A stretch of 64,000 bases of DNA from Warburgia ugandensis (Eukaryota; Streptophyta; Magnoliopsida; Canellales; Canellaceae): assembly GCA_035236585.1 (NCBI GenBank), contig CP141128.1, positions 30,424,684 to 30,488,683 of the forward strand. Reading direction: 5' to 3'. Each line of letters opens with the position of its first letter. Within the stretch, counting starts at the first letter, position 1. A program made the position numbers and the translations under genes. Shown in pieces: positions 1-13,669 of this stretch. A model generated the notes under the pieces. It ran no database searches. It saw nothing but the letters and a program-made list of their open reading frames with translations, and was not told the origin of the DNA.

Positions 1-2343
1 CTTGATTTTGATATAATCTAATTGATCAGCGCTTCAATTTTCATTTGATTTCGTAGATTTGATCATCAATTTTCATTAAATCATTTGATATTGTTGATCC
101 AACCACCAATTTCATTGACTCATCAAATGTTATTATTCCATCCGTTGATTTACATCAAAGCATCTTAGAACATTGATTACAATTAGGATTTCCACCATAT
201 CATCTTCCCTCATCGATCAAACAATTGATTTTCAACAAATCATTTGATCTCCACCATCCAGCTATCATATTTTTCTCAAATTATTGGATCTCATCAATCC
301 AATAATTTTTTTTCAAATTATCTGATAAGTCACAGTAATTAAATTGGTGGATATCGCCAATACAGCCATAAATTTCATTAAATTATCATATCTCACTTAT
401 CTGACTTTTGACATTTACCAAATCATTTGATTTTATTGATTTGATAGTCAATTTTCTTTGAACCGTTGAATCTCATTAATTCGACTATTGATTCTCAACA
501 AATCATTAGATCTTCTTGATTCGAATATTTCTTATCATCAAATCATTAGATCTCATGACCTTGAAAGTATGTTTAATCAAATCATTGAATCTCGTAGAAC
601 TGACCATCAATTTTAACCCAATCAATGGGTTTCATATTGAATGCTGATTTTCATCAAATCATCCAGATCTTGTTTGTCCAACCTTCGATCTTTATCTAAT
701 CATCAGGGCTCTTCAATTTAATGGTTTATTTTCATCAAACCACCATATCTTGTCAATCTGATCAATGATTTTTATCAAATCATTAGATCTCATTGTTCTA
801 AACATTGGTTTTGACCAGATGATCAAATCTCATCCATCCGACCATCAATTTTCATCAACTTTCAACAAATAATCAAATTTGGTTGGTCTAATCATTGATT
901 TTCATCAAATCATTGAAGCTCCTCTATGCAAACCTTGATTTTCATCAAATCACAAAATCTCATTGGTCCACCATACATTCTCATCCATTCATCTGATCAT
1001 GTAAATTAGACCATTGACTTTCTTCAAATCATTGGATCTCATCGATCTAACTATCAATTTCCATCAAATCATTTTATCTCGTCAACACAACCATCAATTT
1101 CCATTAGATCTTTGAATCTCATCAACTCATTGACCTTTGTAGATGTGAAGGTTGAATTTAAACAAATGATCGGAGATCATCGGTCCAATCATCATTTGCA
1201 ATGAATCTCGTAGATCTTACTACCAAATTTACTAAAATCATCAAAACTTGTCTATCCAACCCTTCATTTTCTTCAAATCAACGAATCTCATCGATCCCAA
1301 CTATGATTTTTGTATCATAGATTTGACCACCAATTTTCGTCATCTCACTACATCTCATCAATTTCACCATTGATTGTCCTTAAATCATTTGATCTCATTG
1401 ACTCGGATGTTGCTTTTGTCAAAACATCATATCTCATTGATTACACACAAATTTTTATCAAATCACCGGATCTCATTAGTTAGACCATTGATTTTCATAA
1501 AATCCGTAATATCATAGATTCGATTGTTGATCTTCATCTAATCTTTGCATCTCGTTAATCCAATCATTAGTTTCCACCAAAATCATGGATGTCATGATCT
1601 TGGTATTTATATTCACCAAATCATCATATCTCATTGATTTGACCATTGATTTTATGTAAATAAACATATTTCATTAATCCCACTATTCATTTTTGTCACA
1701 TCATTAGATCCCATCAACCTGACCACTAACTTTTATCCAAGCTCCTAGTCTTGTTGATTCAACTAATAATCTCTACGAATAATCAAATCCAATCGATTTG
1801 CCTTTTAAATTTTGCAAATTCCAGAATCCTATCATCCTTGACATCAATTCTAAGGAATAGAGGTGATGCCATCCTAAATTTAAAGAATTGAAGGTTTTCC
1901 TTTCAAAAATAAAAAAAATTGGACGTGCTCCTTGAAATTTATAGGATCAGCAATTTTCTTTTCTCAAATCAAATAAGAGTCGAGGTCATCTTCCATCAAA
2001 CCTCAAGAATCGAGTTGATCCTTTCTAAATTCTAAAAGAACGAAGCGATCTTTCATCGAATCACTGCATCTTGATGATTAAATCCACCAACCTCATCAAA
2101 TCACCAATTCTCTTCTATTCGACAATTGATTTTTTATCAAATCAGTGAATCTCATCAATGTAGCCATCAATATTCATCGAATCATCTAATTACCTTAGTT
2201 TCTAATAATCACTTCATCATATCTTTCCAAAAATGAATTTTCTTCAAATTATGGGAACTCATCAACTCAAAGGATGAAAATCATTAAATCAATGATTTCG
2301 TTGTCTTGATCATAGATTTTCATCCAAATAGAGGATGCCATTG
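1..2343 (+). repeat. HOR copy 1, with right end lost
   Basis: Begins exactly at the phase marker used to define the unit. It ends where the sequence jumps from the 'gaggatgccattg' segment straight to the segment normally found about 640 bp further on. Its length is therefore 2343 bp instead of about 2510 bp. Its second-monomer module lies at about 1800-2060. Confidence 0.8.
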
Positions 2344-4357
2344 GATCAACTATTGATTCTCATCAAATCATTGGATCTTGTTGATTAGAATATTTCTTAT
2401 AATCAAATCATTAGATCTCACCCCCTAGAAAGTTTATTTAATCAAATCATTGAATCTCGCAGGACCGACCATCAATTTTCATCCAATCAGTGGGTTTCAT
2501 ATTGGATGTTGATTTTCATCAAATCATCCAGATCATGTTGGTCCAACCTTTGTTTTTTATCTAATCATCAGATCTCTTCAATTTAATGGTTTATTTTCAT
2601 CAAATCACCATATCTTGTCAATCTGATCAATGATTTTTTATCAAATCATTGGATCTCATTGTTCCAAACATTGGTTTTTGTCAAATGATGAAATCTCATC
2701 CGTCCGACCATTAATTTTCATCAACTTTCAACAAATAATCAAATTTGGTGGATCAAATCATTGAAGCTCCTCTATGCAAACCTTGATTTTCATCAAAACA
2801 CAAAATCTCTTCGGTCGACCATATATTCTCACCCAGTCATCAGATCATGTAAATTAGACCATTGATTTTCTTCAAATCATTGGATTTCATCGATCTAACT
2901 ATTAATTTCCTTCAAGTAATTTTATCTCATCAATACAACCATCAATTTCCATTAGATCTTTGAATCTCATCACCTCATTGACTTTCGTAGACGTGAAGGC
3001 TGAATTTAAACAAATGATTGGAGATCATTGATCCAATCATATTTTCAATGAATCTCGTAGATCTAACTACCAAATTTACTGAAATCGTCAAAACTTGTCT
3101 ATCCAACTCCTCATTTTCTTCAAATCAACGGATCTCATCGATCCCAACTATGATTTTTGTATCCTAGATTTGACCACCAATTTTCATCACATCACTGCAT
3201 CTCATCAATTTCACCATTGATTGTCCTTAACTCATTTGATCTCGTTGACTCTGATGTTGCTTTTGTCAAAACATCATATCTCATTGATTGCATACAAATT
3301 TTCATCAAATCACCGGATCTCATTAGTTAGACCATTGATTTTCATAAAATCATTAATATCAATGATCCAATTGTTGATCTTTATCTAATCTTTACATCTC
3401 GTTAATCCGATCATTCATTTCCATCAAATCATGGATGTCATGATCTTACTATTTTTATTCACCAAATCATCATATCTCATTGATTTGACCATTGATTTTA
3501 TGTAAATCAACATATTTCATTAATCCCACTATTCATTTTTTGTCACATCATTAGATCCCATCAACCTGACCACTAACTTTTATCCAAGCTCCTAGTCTTG
3601 TCGATTCAACCAATAATCTCTACAAATAATCAAATCCCATTGATTTGCCATTTAAATTTTGCAAATTCCAGAATCCTATCATCCCTGACATCAATTCTAA
3701 GGAATAAAGGCGATGCCATCCTAAATTTAAAGAATTGAAGGTTTTCCTTTCAAAAATAAGAAAAAATGCATGTGCTCCTTGAAATTTATAGGATTAGCAA
3801 TATTCTTTTCTCAAATCAAATAAGATTTGAGGTCATCTTCCATCAAACCTCAAGAATTGAGTTGATCCTTTCTAAATTCTAAAAGAACGAAGAGATCTTT
3901 CATCGAATCACTGCATCTTGATGATTAAATCCACCAACCTCATCAAATCACCAATTCTCTTCTATCTGACAATTGATTTTTTATCAAGTTAATGAATCTC
4001 ATCGATCTAGCCATCAATTTTCATTGAATCATCGAATTACCTTAGTTTCTAAATAATCACTTCATCATCTCTTTACAAAAACTAATTTTCTTCAAATTAT
4101 GGGATCTCGTCAACTCAAAGGATGAAAATCTTTAAATCAATGATTTCGTTGTCTTGCTCATAGATTTTCATCCAAATAGAGGATGCCATTGATTTGGTAA
4201 TTAATTTTAATCAAAGCTCCTGATTTTGTTGATCAGATTGAATTTCCATCGGATCATTAGATCTCCAAGATCTGATCCTTGATATTAATTAGCTCATCAT
4301 ATTTTGTAAATCCAACCATCAATTTTATTCGAATCATTAGACGGCATGGGTGTAAAG
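2344..4357 (+). repeat. HOR copy 2, with left end lost
   Basis: Starts at about phase 480 of the unit because of the junction at 2343/2344 and runs to the next phase marker. Together with copy 1 it looks like the product of one unequal exchange or deletion of about 640 bp. The second-monomer module lies at about 3660-3915. Confidence 0.8.
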
Positions 4358-6867
4358 CTTGATTTTGATATAATCTAGTCAATCCGTGCTTCAATTTTCA
4401 TTGGATTGCGTACATTTGATCAATGATTTTTATTAAATCATTTGATATTGTTGATCCAACCACCGATTTTCATTGAATCATCAGATGTTATTATTCCATA
4501 CGTTGCTTTACACCAAATCATCTTAGAACATTGATTAGAATTAGGATTTTCATCATATCACCTTCTCTCATGGATCAAACAAATGATTTTCAACAAATCA
4601 ATTGATCTCCACCATCCATCAATCACATTTTTGTCAAATTACCGAATCTCATCAATCCTATAATTTTTACTTCAAATTATCTGATAAGTCACTATAATTA
4701 AATCGGTGGATATTGTCAATACCGCCATAAAGTTCATTAAATTATCGCATCCCACTTATCTAACCTTTCACTTTTACCAAAACATGTGATCTTATCGATG
4801 TGATAGTCAATTTTCTTTGAACCGTTGAATCTCATTAAATCGACTATTGATTCTCATCAAATCATTGGATCTTGTTGATTAGAATATTTCTTGTAATCAA
4901 ATCATTAGATCTCACCCCCCAAAAAGTTTATTTAATCAAATCATTGAATCTCACAGAACTGACCATCAATTTTCATCCAATCACCGGTTTAGTATTGTAC
5001 GTTGCTTTTCATCAAATCATCCAGATCTCGTTGGTCCAACCTTTGTTTTTTATCCAATCATCAGATCTCTTCCATTTAATGGTTTATTTTCATCAAATCA
5101 CTATATCTTGTCAATCTGATCAATGATTTTTATCAAATCATTGGATCTCATTGTTCCAAACATTGGTTTTGGTCAGATGATCAAATCTCATCCATCCGAC
5201 CATCAATTTTCATCAACTTTGAACAAATAATCAAATTTGGTTGATCTAATCATTGATTTTCATCAAATCATTGAAGCTCCTCTATGCAAACCTTGGTTTT
5301 CATCAAATCACAAAATCTCGTTGGTCGACCATACATTCTCATCCAGTCAATGAATCATGTAAATTAGACCATTGATTTTCTTCAAATCATTGGATCTCAT
5401 CGATCTAACTGTCAATTTTCATCAAATCATTTTATCTCGTCAATACAACCATCAATTTCCATTAGCTCTTTGAATCTCATCACCTCATTGACCCTCGTTG
5501 ACGTGAAGGCTGAATTTAAACAAATGATTGGAGATCATTGATCCAATCATCATTTTCAATGAATCTCGTAGATCTAACTGCCAAATTTTCTAAAATCATC
5601 AAAACTTGTCCATCCAACTCCTCATTTTCTTCAAATCAACGAATCTCATCGATCCCAACTACGATTTTTGTATCACAGATTTAACCACCAATTTTCGTCA
5701 TATCACTGCATCTCATCAATTTGACCATTGATTGTCCTTAAATCATTTCATCTCATTAACCCGAATGTTGGTTTTCTCAAAACATCAGATCTCATTCATT
5801 ACACATAAATATTTATCAAATTACCGGATCTCATTAGTTAGACCATTGATTTTCATAAAATCATTAATATCATTGATCCAATTGTTGATCTTTATCTAAT
5901 CTTTGCATCTAGTTAATCCAATCATTAGTTTCCATCAAATCATGGATGTCATGATCTTACTATTTATATACACCAAATCATCATATCTCATTGATTTGAC
6001 CATTGATTTTATGTAAATCAACAAATTTCATCAATCCCACTATTATTTTTTGTCACATCATTAGATCCCATCAACCTGACCATTAACTTTTATCTAAGCT
6101 CCTAGCCTTGTTGATTCAACCAATAATCATTACGAATAATAAAAAACCATTGATTTGCCATTTAAATTTTGCAAATTCCATAATCCTATCATCCCTGACA
6201 TCAATTCTAAGGCATAGAGGCTATGCCATCCTAAATTTAAAGAATTGAAGGTTTTCCATTCAAAAATAAGAAAAATTGGACGTGCTCCTTGAAATTTATA
6301 GGATCAGCAATTTTCTTTTCGCAAATCAAATAAGATTCGAGGTCATCTTCCATCAAACCTCAAGAATTGAGTTGATCCTTTCGAAATTCTAAAAGAACGA
6401 AGCTATCTTTCATTGAATCACTACATCTTGATGATTAAATCCACCAACCTTATCAAATCACCATTTCTCTTCTATCCGACAATTGTTTTTTTATCACGTC
6501 ATTCAATCTCATCGATCTAGCCATCAATATTCATCGAATCATCGAATTACCTTAGTTTCTAAATAATCACTTCATCATCTCTCTCCAATAATTAATTTTC
6601 TCCAAATTATGGGATCTCGTCAACTCAAAGGGTGAAAATCTTTAAATCAATGATTTTGTTGTCTTCCTCATAGATTTTCATCCAAACAGAGGATGCCATT
6701 GATTTGATAATTAATTTTAATCAAAGCTCCTAATCTTGTTGATCATATTGAATTTCCATCGAATTGTTGGATCTCCAAGATCTGATCTTTGATGTTAATT
6801 AGCTCATCATATTTCGTCAATCCAACCATCAATTCTATTCGAATCATTAGACCACATGGGTGTAAAG
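4358..6867 (+). repeat. HOR copy 3, complete 2510 bp unit
   Basis: A full unit between two phase markers. The segment at 4861-5126 is nearly identical to 9882-10147, two units downstream, and less like 7371-7640 in the unit between them. The second-monomer module lies at about 6170-6425. Confidence 0.88.
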
Positions 6868-9378
6868 CTTGATTTTGATATAATCTAGTCGATCCACACT
6901 TCAATTTTCATTGGATTTTGTAGAATTGATCATTGATTTTCATTAAATCATTTGATATTGTTGATCCAACCCCCAATTTTCATTGAATCATCAGATATTA
7001 TTATTCCATACATTGATTTACACCAAAGCATCTTTGAACATTGATTAGAATGAGGATTTTCATCATATCATCTTCTCTCATCGATCAAACAATTGATTTT
7101 CAACAAATCATTTGATCTCCACCATCCATCAATCATATTTTTGTCAAATTATCGGATGTCATTAATCCTATAATTTTTTCTCCAAATTATCTAATAAGTC
7201 ATTGTAATTAAATCGGTGGATATTGTTAATACACTAATAAATTTCATTAAATTATCGCATCCCATATATCTAACCTTTGAATTTTACCAAAACATGTGAT
7301 CTTATCGATTTGGTAGTCAATTTTCTTAGAACCGTTCAATCTCATTAAATCGACTATTAATTCTCATCAAATCATTAGATCTCCTTGATTAGCATATTTC
7401 TTATAATCAAATCATTAGATCTCACCCCCCAGAGAGTTTATTGAATCAAATCATTGAATCTCGCAGAACTGACCATCAATTTTCATCCAATCAGGGGGTT
7501 TCATATTGGATGTTGATTTTCATCAAATCATCCAGATCTTGTTGGTCCAACCTTTGTTTTTTATCCAATCATCGGATCTCTTCAATTTAATGGTTTATTT
7601 TCATCAAATCACCATATCTTGTCAATCTGATCAATGATTTTTATCAAATCATTGGATCTCTTTGTTCCAAACATTGGTTTTGGTCAGATGATCAAATCTC
7701 ATCCATCCGACCATCAATTTTCATCAAATTTCAACATATAATCAAATTTGATTGATCTAATCATTGATTTTCATCAAATCATTGAAGCTCCTCTATGCAA
7801 ACCTTGATTTTCATCAAATCACAAAATCTCGTTGGTCGACCATACATTCTCATCCCGTCAACGGATCATGTAAATTAGACCATTGATTTTCTTCAAATCA
7901 TTGGATCTCATCGATCTAACTGTCAATTTCCATCAAATCATTTTATCTCGTCAATACAACCATCAATTTCCATTAGATCTTTGAATCTCATCACCTCATT
8001 GACACTCATTGACGTGAAGGCTGAATTTAAACAAATGATTGGAGATCATTGATCCAATCATCATTTTCAATGAATCTCATAGATCTAACTGCCAAATTTT
8101 CTAAAATCGTCAAAACTTGTCAATCCAACTCCTCATTTTCTTCAAATCAACGAATCTCATCGATCCCAACTACGAATTTTGTATCATAGATTTGACCACC
8201 AATTTTCATCATATCACTGCATCTCATCAATTTGACCATTGATTGTCCTTAAATCATTTCATCTCGTTGACCCAGATGTTGCTTTAATCAAAACATTAGA
8301 TCTCATTGATTGCACACAAATTTTTATCAAATCACCAGATCTCATTAGTTAGACCATTGATTTTCATAAAATCATTAATATCATTGATCCAATTGTTGAT
8401 CTTTATCTAACCTTTGCATCTCGTTAATCCAATCATTAGTTTCCATCAAATCATGGATGTCAGGATCTTACTATTTATATTCACCAAATCATCATATCTC
8501 ATTGATTTGACCATTGGTTTTATGTAAATCAACATACTTCATTAATCCCACTATTCATTTTTGTGACATAATTAGATCCCATCAACCTGACCATTAACTT
8601 TTATCCAATCTCCTAGTCTTGTTGATTCAACCAATAATCTCTACAAATAATTAAATCCCATCAATTTGCCTTTTAAATTTTGCAAATTCCTGACTCCTAT
8701 CATCCCTGACATCAATTCTAAGGAATAGAGGCGATGCCATCCTAAATTTAAAGAATTGAAGGTTTTCCATTCAAAAATAAGAAAAATTGGACGTGCTCCT
8801 TGAAATTTATAGGATCAGCAATTTTCTTTTCTCAAATCAAATAAGATTCGATGTCATCTTCCATCAAACCTCCAGAATCGAGTTGATCATTTCTAAATTC
8901 TAAAAGAACGAAGCGATCTTTCATCGAATCACTACATCTTAATGATTAAATCCACCAACCTCATCAAATCACCAATTCTCTTCCATCTGACAATTGATTT
9001 TTTATCAGGTCATTGAATCTCATCGATCTAACGATCAATATTCATCAAGTCATCAAATTACCTTAGTTTCTAAATAATCACTTCATCATCTCTTTCCAAT
9101 AATTAATTTTCTTCAAATTATGGGATCTCGTCAACTCAAAGGATGAAAATCTTTAAATTAATGATTTCATTGTCTTGCTGATAGATTTTCATCCAAAGAG
9201 AGGATGCCATTGATTTGATAATTAATTTTAATCAAAGCTCCTCATCTTGTTGATTAAATTGAATTTCCATCGAATCATTGGATCTCCAAGATCTGATCTT
9301 TGATGTTAATTAGCTCATCATATTTCGTTAATCCAACCATCAATTTTATTCGAATCATTAGACGGCATGGGTGTAAAG
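6868..9378 (+). repeat. HOR copy 4, complete 2511 bp unit
   Basis: A full unit between two phase markers, very similar to its neighbours over most of its length. In some segments, for example around 7800-7870, it is closer to copy 3 than copy 5 is. In others, around 7380-7500, it is the odd one out. The second-monomer module lies at about 8680-8935. Confidence 0.88.
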
Positions 9379-11846
9379 CTTGATTTTGATATAATCTAGT
9401 CGATCCATGCTTCAATTTTCATTGGATTTCTTAGATTTGATCATTGATTTTCATTAAATCATTTGATATTGTTGATCCAACCACCGATTTTCATTGAATC
9501 ATCAGATGTTATTATTCCATTCGGTGATTTACACCAAAGCATCTTAGAACATTGATTAGAGTTAGGATTTTCATCATATCATCTTCTCTCATCGATTAAT
9601 CAATTTATTTTCAACAAATCATTTGATCTCCACCATCCATCAATCATATTTTTGTCAAATTATCGGATCTCATCAATCCTATAATTTTTTCTTCAAATTA
9701 TCTGATAAGTCACTGTAATTAAATTGGTGGATATTGTCAATACAGCCATAAATTTCATTAAATTATCATATCCCACATATCTAACCTTTGACTTTTACCA
9801 AAACATGTGATCTTATCGATTTGATAGTCAATTTTCTTTGAACCGTTGAATCTCATTAAATCGACTATTGATTCTCATCAAATCATTGGATCTTGTTGAT
9901 TAGAATATTTCTTGTAATCAAATCATTATATCTCACCCCCCAGAAAGTTTATTTAATCAAATCATTGAATCTCACAGAACTGACCATCAATTTTCATCCA
10001 ATCACCGGTTTAATATTGTATGTTGCTTTTCATCAAATCATCCAGATCTCGTTGGTCCAACCTTTGTTTTTTATCCAATCATCAGATCTCTTCAATTTAA
10101 TGGTTTATTTTCATCAAATCACCATATCTTGTCAATCTGATCAATGATTTTTATCAAATCATTGGATGTCATTGTTCCAAACATTGGTTTTGGTCAGATG
10201 ATCAAATCCAATCCATCCGAACATCAATTTTCTTGAACTTTCAACAAATAATCAAATTTGGTTTATTTAATCATTGATTTTCATCAAATCATTGAAGCTC
10301 CTCTATGCAAACCTTGATTTTCATCAAATCACAAAATGTCATTGGTCCACCATACACTCTCATCCAGTCAACGGATCATGTAAATTAGACCATTGATTTT
10401 CTTCAAATCATTGGATCTCATTGATCTAACTATCAATTTCCATCAAATCATTTTATCTCGTCAATACAACCATCAATTTCCATTATATCTTTGAATCTCA
10501 TCACCTCATTGACCTTTGTCGACGTGAGGGCTGAATTTAAACAAATGATTGGAGATCATTGATCCAATCATCATTTTCAATGAATCTCATGGATCTAACT
10601 ACCAAATTTACTCAAATCGTCAAAACTTGTCTATGGAACTCCTCATTTTCTTCAAATCAATGAATCTCATCGATCCCAACAATGATTTTGTATCATAGAT
10701 TTGACCCCCAATTTTCATCTCATCACTGGATCTCATCAATTTGACCATTGATTGTCCTTAAATCATTTGATCTCGTTGACCCAGATGTTGCTTTAATCAA
10801 AACATCAGATCGCATTGATTACACACAAATTTTTATCAAATCACCGGATCTCATTAGTAAGACCATTGATTTTCATAAAATCATTAATATCATTGATCCA
10901 ATTGTTGATCTTTATCTAACCTTTGCATCTCATTAATCCAATCATTAGTTTCCATCAAATCATGGATGTCATGATCTTACTATTTATATTCACCAAATCA
11001 TCATATCTCATTGATTTGACCATTGATTTTATGTAAATCAACATACTTCATTAATCCCTCTATTCATTTTTGTCACATCATTAGATCCCATCAACCTGAC
11101 CACTAACTTTTATCCAATCTCCTAGTCTTGTTGATTCAACCAATAATCTCTACGAATAATCAAATCCCATTGATTTGCCTTTTAAAATTTGTAAATTCTA
11201 GAATCCTATCATCCCTTACATCAATTCTAAGGAATAGAGGCGATGCCATCCTAAATTTAAAGAATTGAAGGTTTTCCTTTCAAAAATAAGAAAAATTGGA
11301 CATGCACATTGAAATTTATAGGATCAGCAATTTTCTTTTCTCAAATCAAATAAGATTCGATGTCATCTTCCATCAAACCTCAAGAATCGAGTTGATCATT
11401 TCTAAATTCTAAAAGAACGAAGTGATCTTTAATCGAATCATTGGATCTTGTTAATTAAATCATCCAACCTCATCAAATCACCAAATCTCATCCATCTCAC
11501 AATTGATTTTTTATCAAGTCATTGAACCTCATCGATGTCGCAATCAATATTCATTAAATCATCAAATTACCTTAGTTTCTAAATAATCACTTCATCATCT
11601 CCTTCGAAAAATTAATTTTCTTCAAATTATGGGATCTCGTCAACTCAAAGTATGAAAATCAATGATCTCGTTGTCTTGCTCATAGATTTTCATCCAAATA
11701 GGGGATGTCGTGGATTTGATAATTAATTTGATAATTAATTTAAATCAAATCTTTTGATCTTGTTAAACAGATTGAATTTCCATTGAATCATTGGATCTCT
11801 AGGATCTGATCTTTGATGTTAATTAGCTCATCATATTTCGTCATTC
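9379..11846 (+). repeat. HOR copy 5, nearly complete
   Basis: Runs from the phase marker to about phase 2466. There the text 'agctcatcatatttcgtc' is followed by a segment that normally lies about 990 bp earlier. The second-monomer module lies at about 11190-11440. Confidence 0.82.
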
Positions 11847-12858
11847 GTTAGACCAATGATTTTCATAAAATCATTAATATCATTGTTCCAATTGTTGACC
11901 TTTATCTGATCTTTGCATCTCGTCAATCCAATCATTAGTTTCCATCAAATCATGGATGTCATAATCTTACTATTTATATTCTACAAATCATCAAATCTTA
12001 TTGATTTAACCATTGATTTTATGTAAATCAACATATTTCATTGATCCCACTCTTCATTTTTGTCACATCATTAGATCCCATCAACCTAACCACTAACTTT
12101 TATAAAATCACATAGTCTTGTTGATTCAACCACTGATCTCTACGAATAATCAAATCCCATAGATTCACCTTTTAATTTTTGCAAATTCCAAAATCATATC
12201 TTCCCTAAAAGCAATTCTAAGGATTAAAGGTGATGCCATCTCAAATTCCAAAAGTAAGAAAAATTGGACATGATCCTTCTTCAAATTTATAGGATCAGCA
12301 ATTTTATTTTCTCAAATCAAATAAGATTTGAGGTGATCTTCCATCAAACCTGAAGAATTGTGTTGATCCTTTCTAAATTCTAAAAGAACGAAGAGATCTT
12401 TCATCGAATCACTACATCTTGTTGATTACATCCTCCATCCTCATCAAATCACCAAACCTCGTCCATTTGACAATTGATTTTTTATCAAGTCATTGAATCT
12501 CAACGATCTAGCCATCAATATTCATCAAATCATCTAATTGCCGTAGTTTCTAAATAATCACTTCATCATCTCCTTCCAAAAAATAATTTTCTTCAAATTA
12601 TGGGATCTTGTCAACTCAAAGGATGAAAATCCTTAAATAGATAATCTCATTGTCTTGCTCATATATTTTCATCCAAATAGAGGATGTCATTGATTTGATA
12701 ATTAATTTTAATCAAATCTTCTGATCTTATTGATCAGATTAAATTTCAATCGAATCATTCGATCTCCAAGATTTAATCTTTGATGTTAATTAGCTCATCA
12801 TATTTTGTCAATCCAACCATCAATTCCATCCAAATCATTAGATCGCATGGATGTAAAA
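11847..12858 (+). repeat. Partial HOR copy, internal re-start
   Basis: Repeats phases of about 1478 to 2510 of the unit directly after copy 5, giving two second-monomer modules only 990 bp apart (about 11190 and 12180). The partial copy differs at many sites from the matching part of copy 5. An unequal exchange with another, more diverged unit therefore fits better than a fresh local duplication. Confidence 0.78.
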
Positions 12859-13669
12859 CTTGTTTTTGATATAATCTAGTCGATCTGCGCTTCAATTTTC
12901 TTTGCATTTCATAGATTTGATCATCAATTATCATTAAATCATTTGATATTGTTGATCCAACCAACGATTTTCATTGAATCATCAGATGTTATTAATCCAT
13001 CCATTGATTTACACGAAAGCATCTTAGAACATTGATTAGAATTAGGATTTTCATCATATCATCTTCTCTCATGGATCAAACAATTGATTTTTAACAAATC
13101 ATTTGATCTCCACTTTCCATCTATCATATTTTTGTCAAATTATCAATCTCATCAATCCTATATATATTTTTTCAAATTATCTAATAAATCACTGTAATCA
13201 AATCAGTGGATATCATCAATAGAACCATAAATTTCATTAAATTATTAGATCTCACTTATCTGATCTTTGACTTTTACCAAATCATTTGAACTTATCGATT
13301 TGATAATCAATTTTCTTTGAACCATTGAATCTCATTAAATCGACTATTGATTCTCATCAAATCATTGGATCTTGTTGATTTGAATATTTCTTATCATCAA
13401 ATTATTAGATCTCATCGCCCAGAAAGTTTATTTAATCAAATCATTGAATCTCGCATAACTTACCATCAATTTTAATCCAATTAGTGGGTTTCATATTGAA
13501 TGCTAATTTTCATGAAATCATCTAGATCTTGTTGGTCCAACCTTTGATCTCTTCAATTTAGTGGTTTATTTTCATCAAATCACCATATCTTGTCAATTTG
13601 ATCATTGATTTTTGTCAAATCATTAGATCTCATTGATCTAAACATTGGTTTTGATCAGATGATCAAATC
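12859..13669 (+). repeat. HOR copy split by LTR1
   Basis: Starts at a slightly altered phase marker and proceeds to phase 811, where LTR1 is inserted. The unit continues at 16817 without loss, apart from the duplicated AAATC. Confidence 0.85.

Larger units (their letters stand above)
1..13669 (+). repeat. Satellite block 1, homogenised 2.51 kb HOR
   Basis: AT-rich satellite made of degenerate monomers of about 40 bp with the core TTTCATCAAATCATTGGAT, followed by a CTCAT-type spacer and a GATCCAACCATTGA-like half. Monomers are diverged from each other, but the order of variants repeats every 2510-2511 bp. The phase marker TTGATTTTGATATAATCT occurs at 1, 4358, 6868, 9379 and, slightly altered, 12859. 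About 62 monomers fit in one unit. Copies in this block are very alike over long stretches, so the array was homogenised more recently than the blocks further right. No host gene is present. Short open frames appear because the 40 bp period shifts frame and the repeat is poor in TAA, TAG and TGA in some phases. A pericentromeric or other heterochromatic location is an inference only. Confidence 0.93.

Noticed and set aside
4872-10936. Open frames in satellite (4872-5126, 9893-10147, 10748-10936 and others) with repeated FHQI, SLDL and similar strings
   Set aside because: They follow the 40 bp satellite period, have no domain or start context, and recur only because the HOR copies are alike.
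1-13669. Possible CRISPR-like regular array
   Set aside because: Units are contiguous degenerate monomers without conserved repeats separated by unique spacers, and the context is a plant genome.
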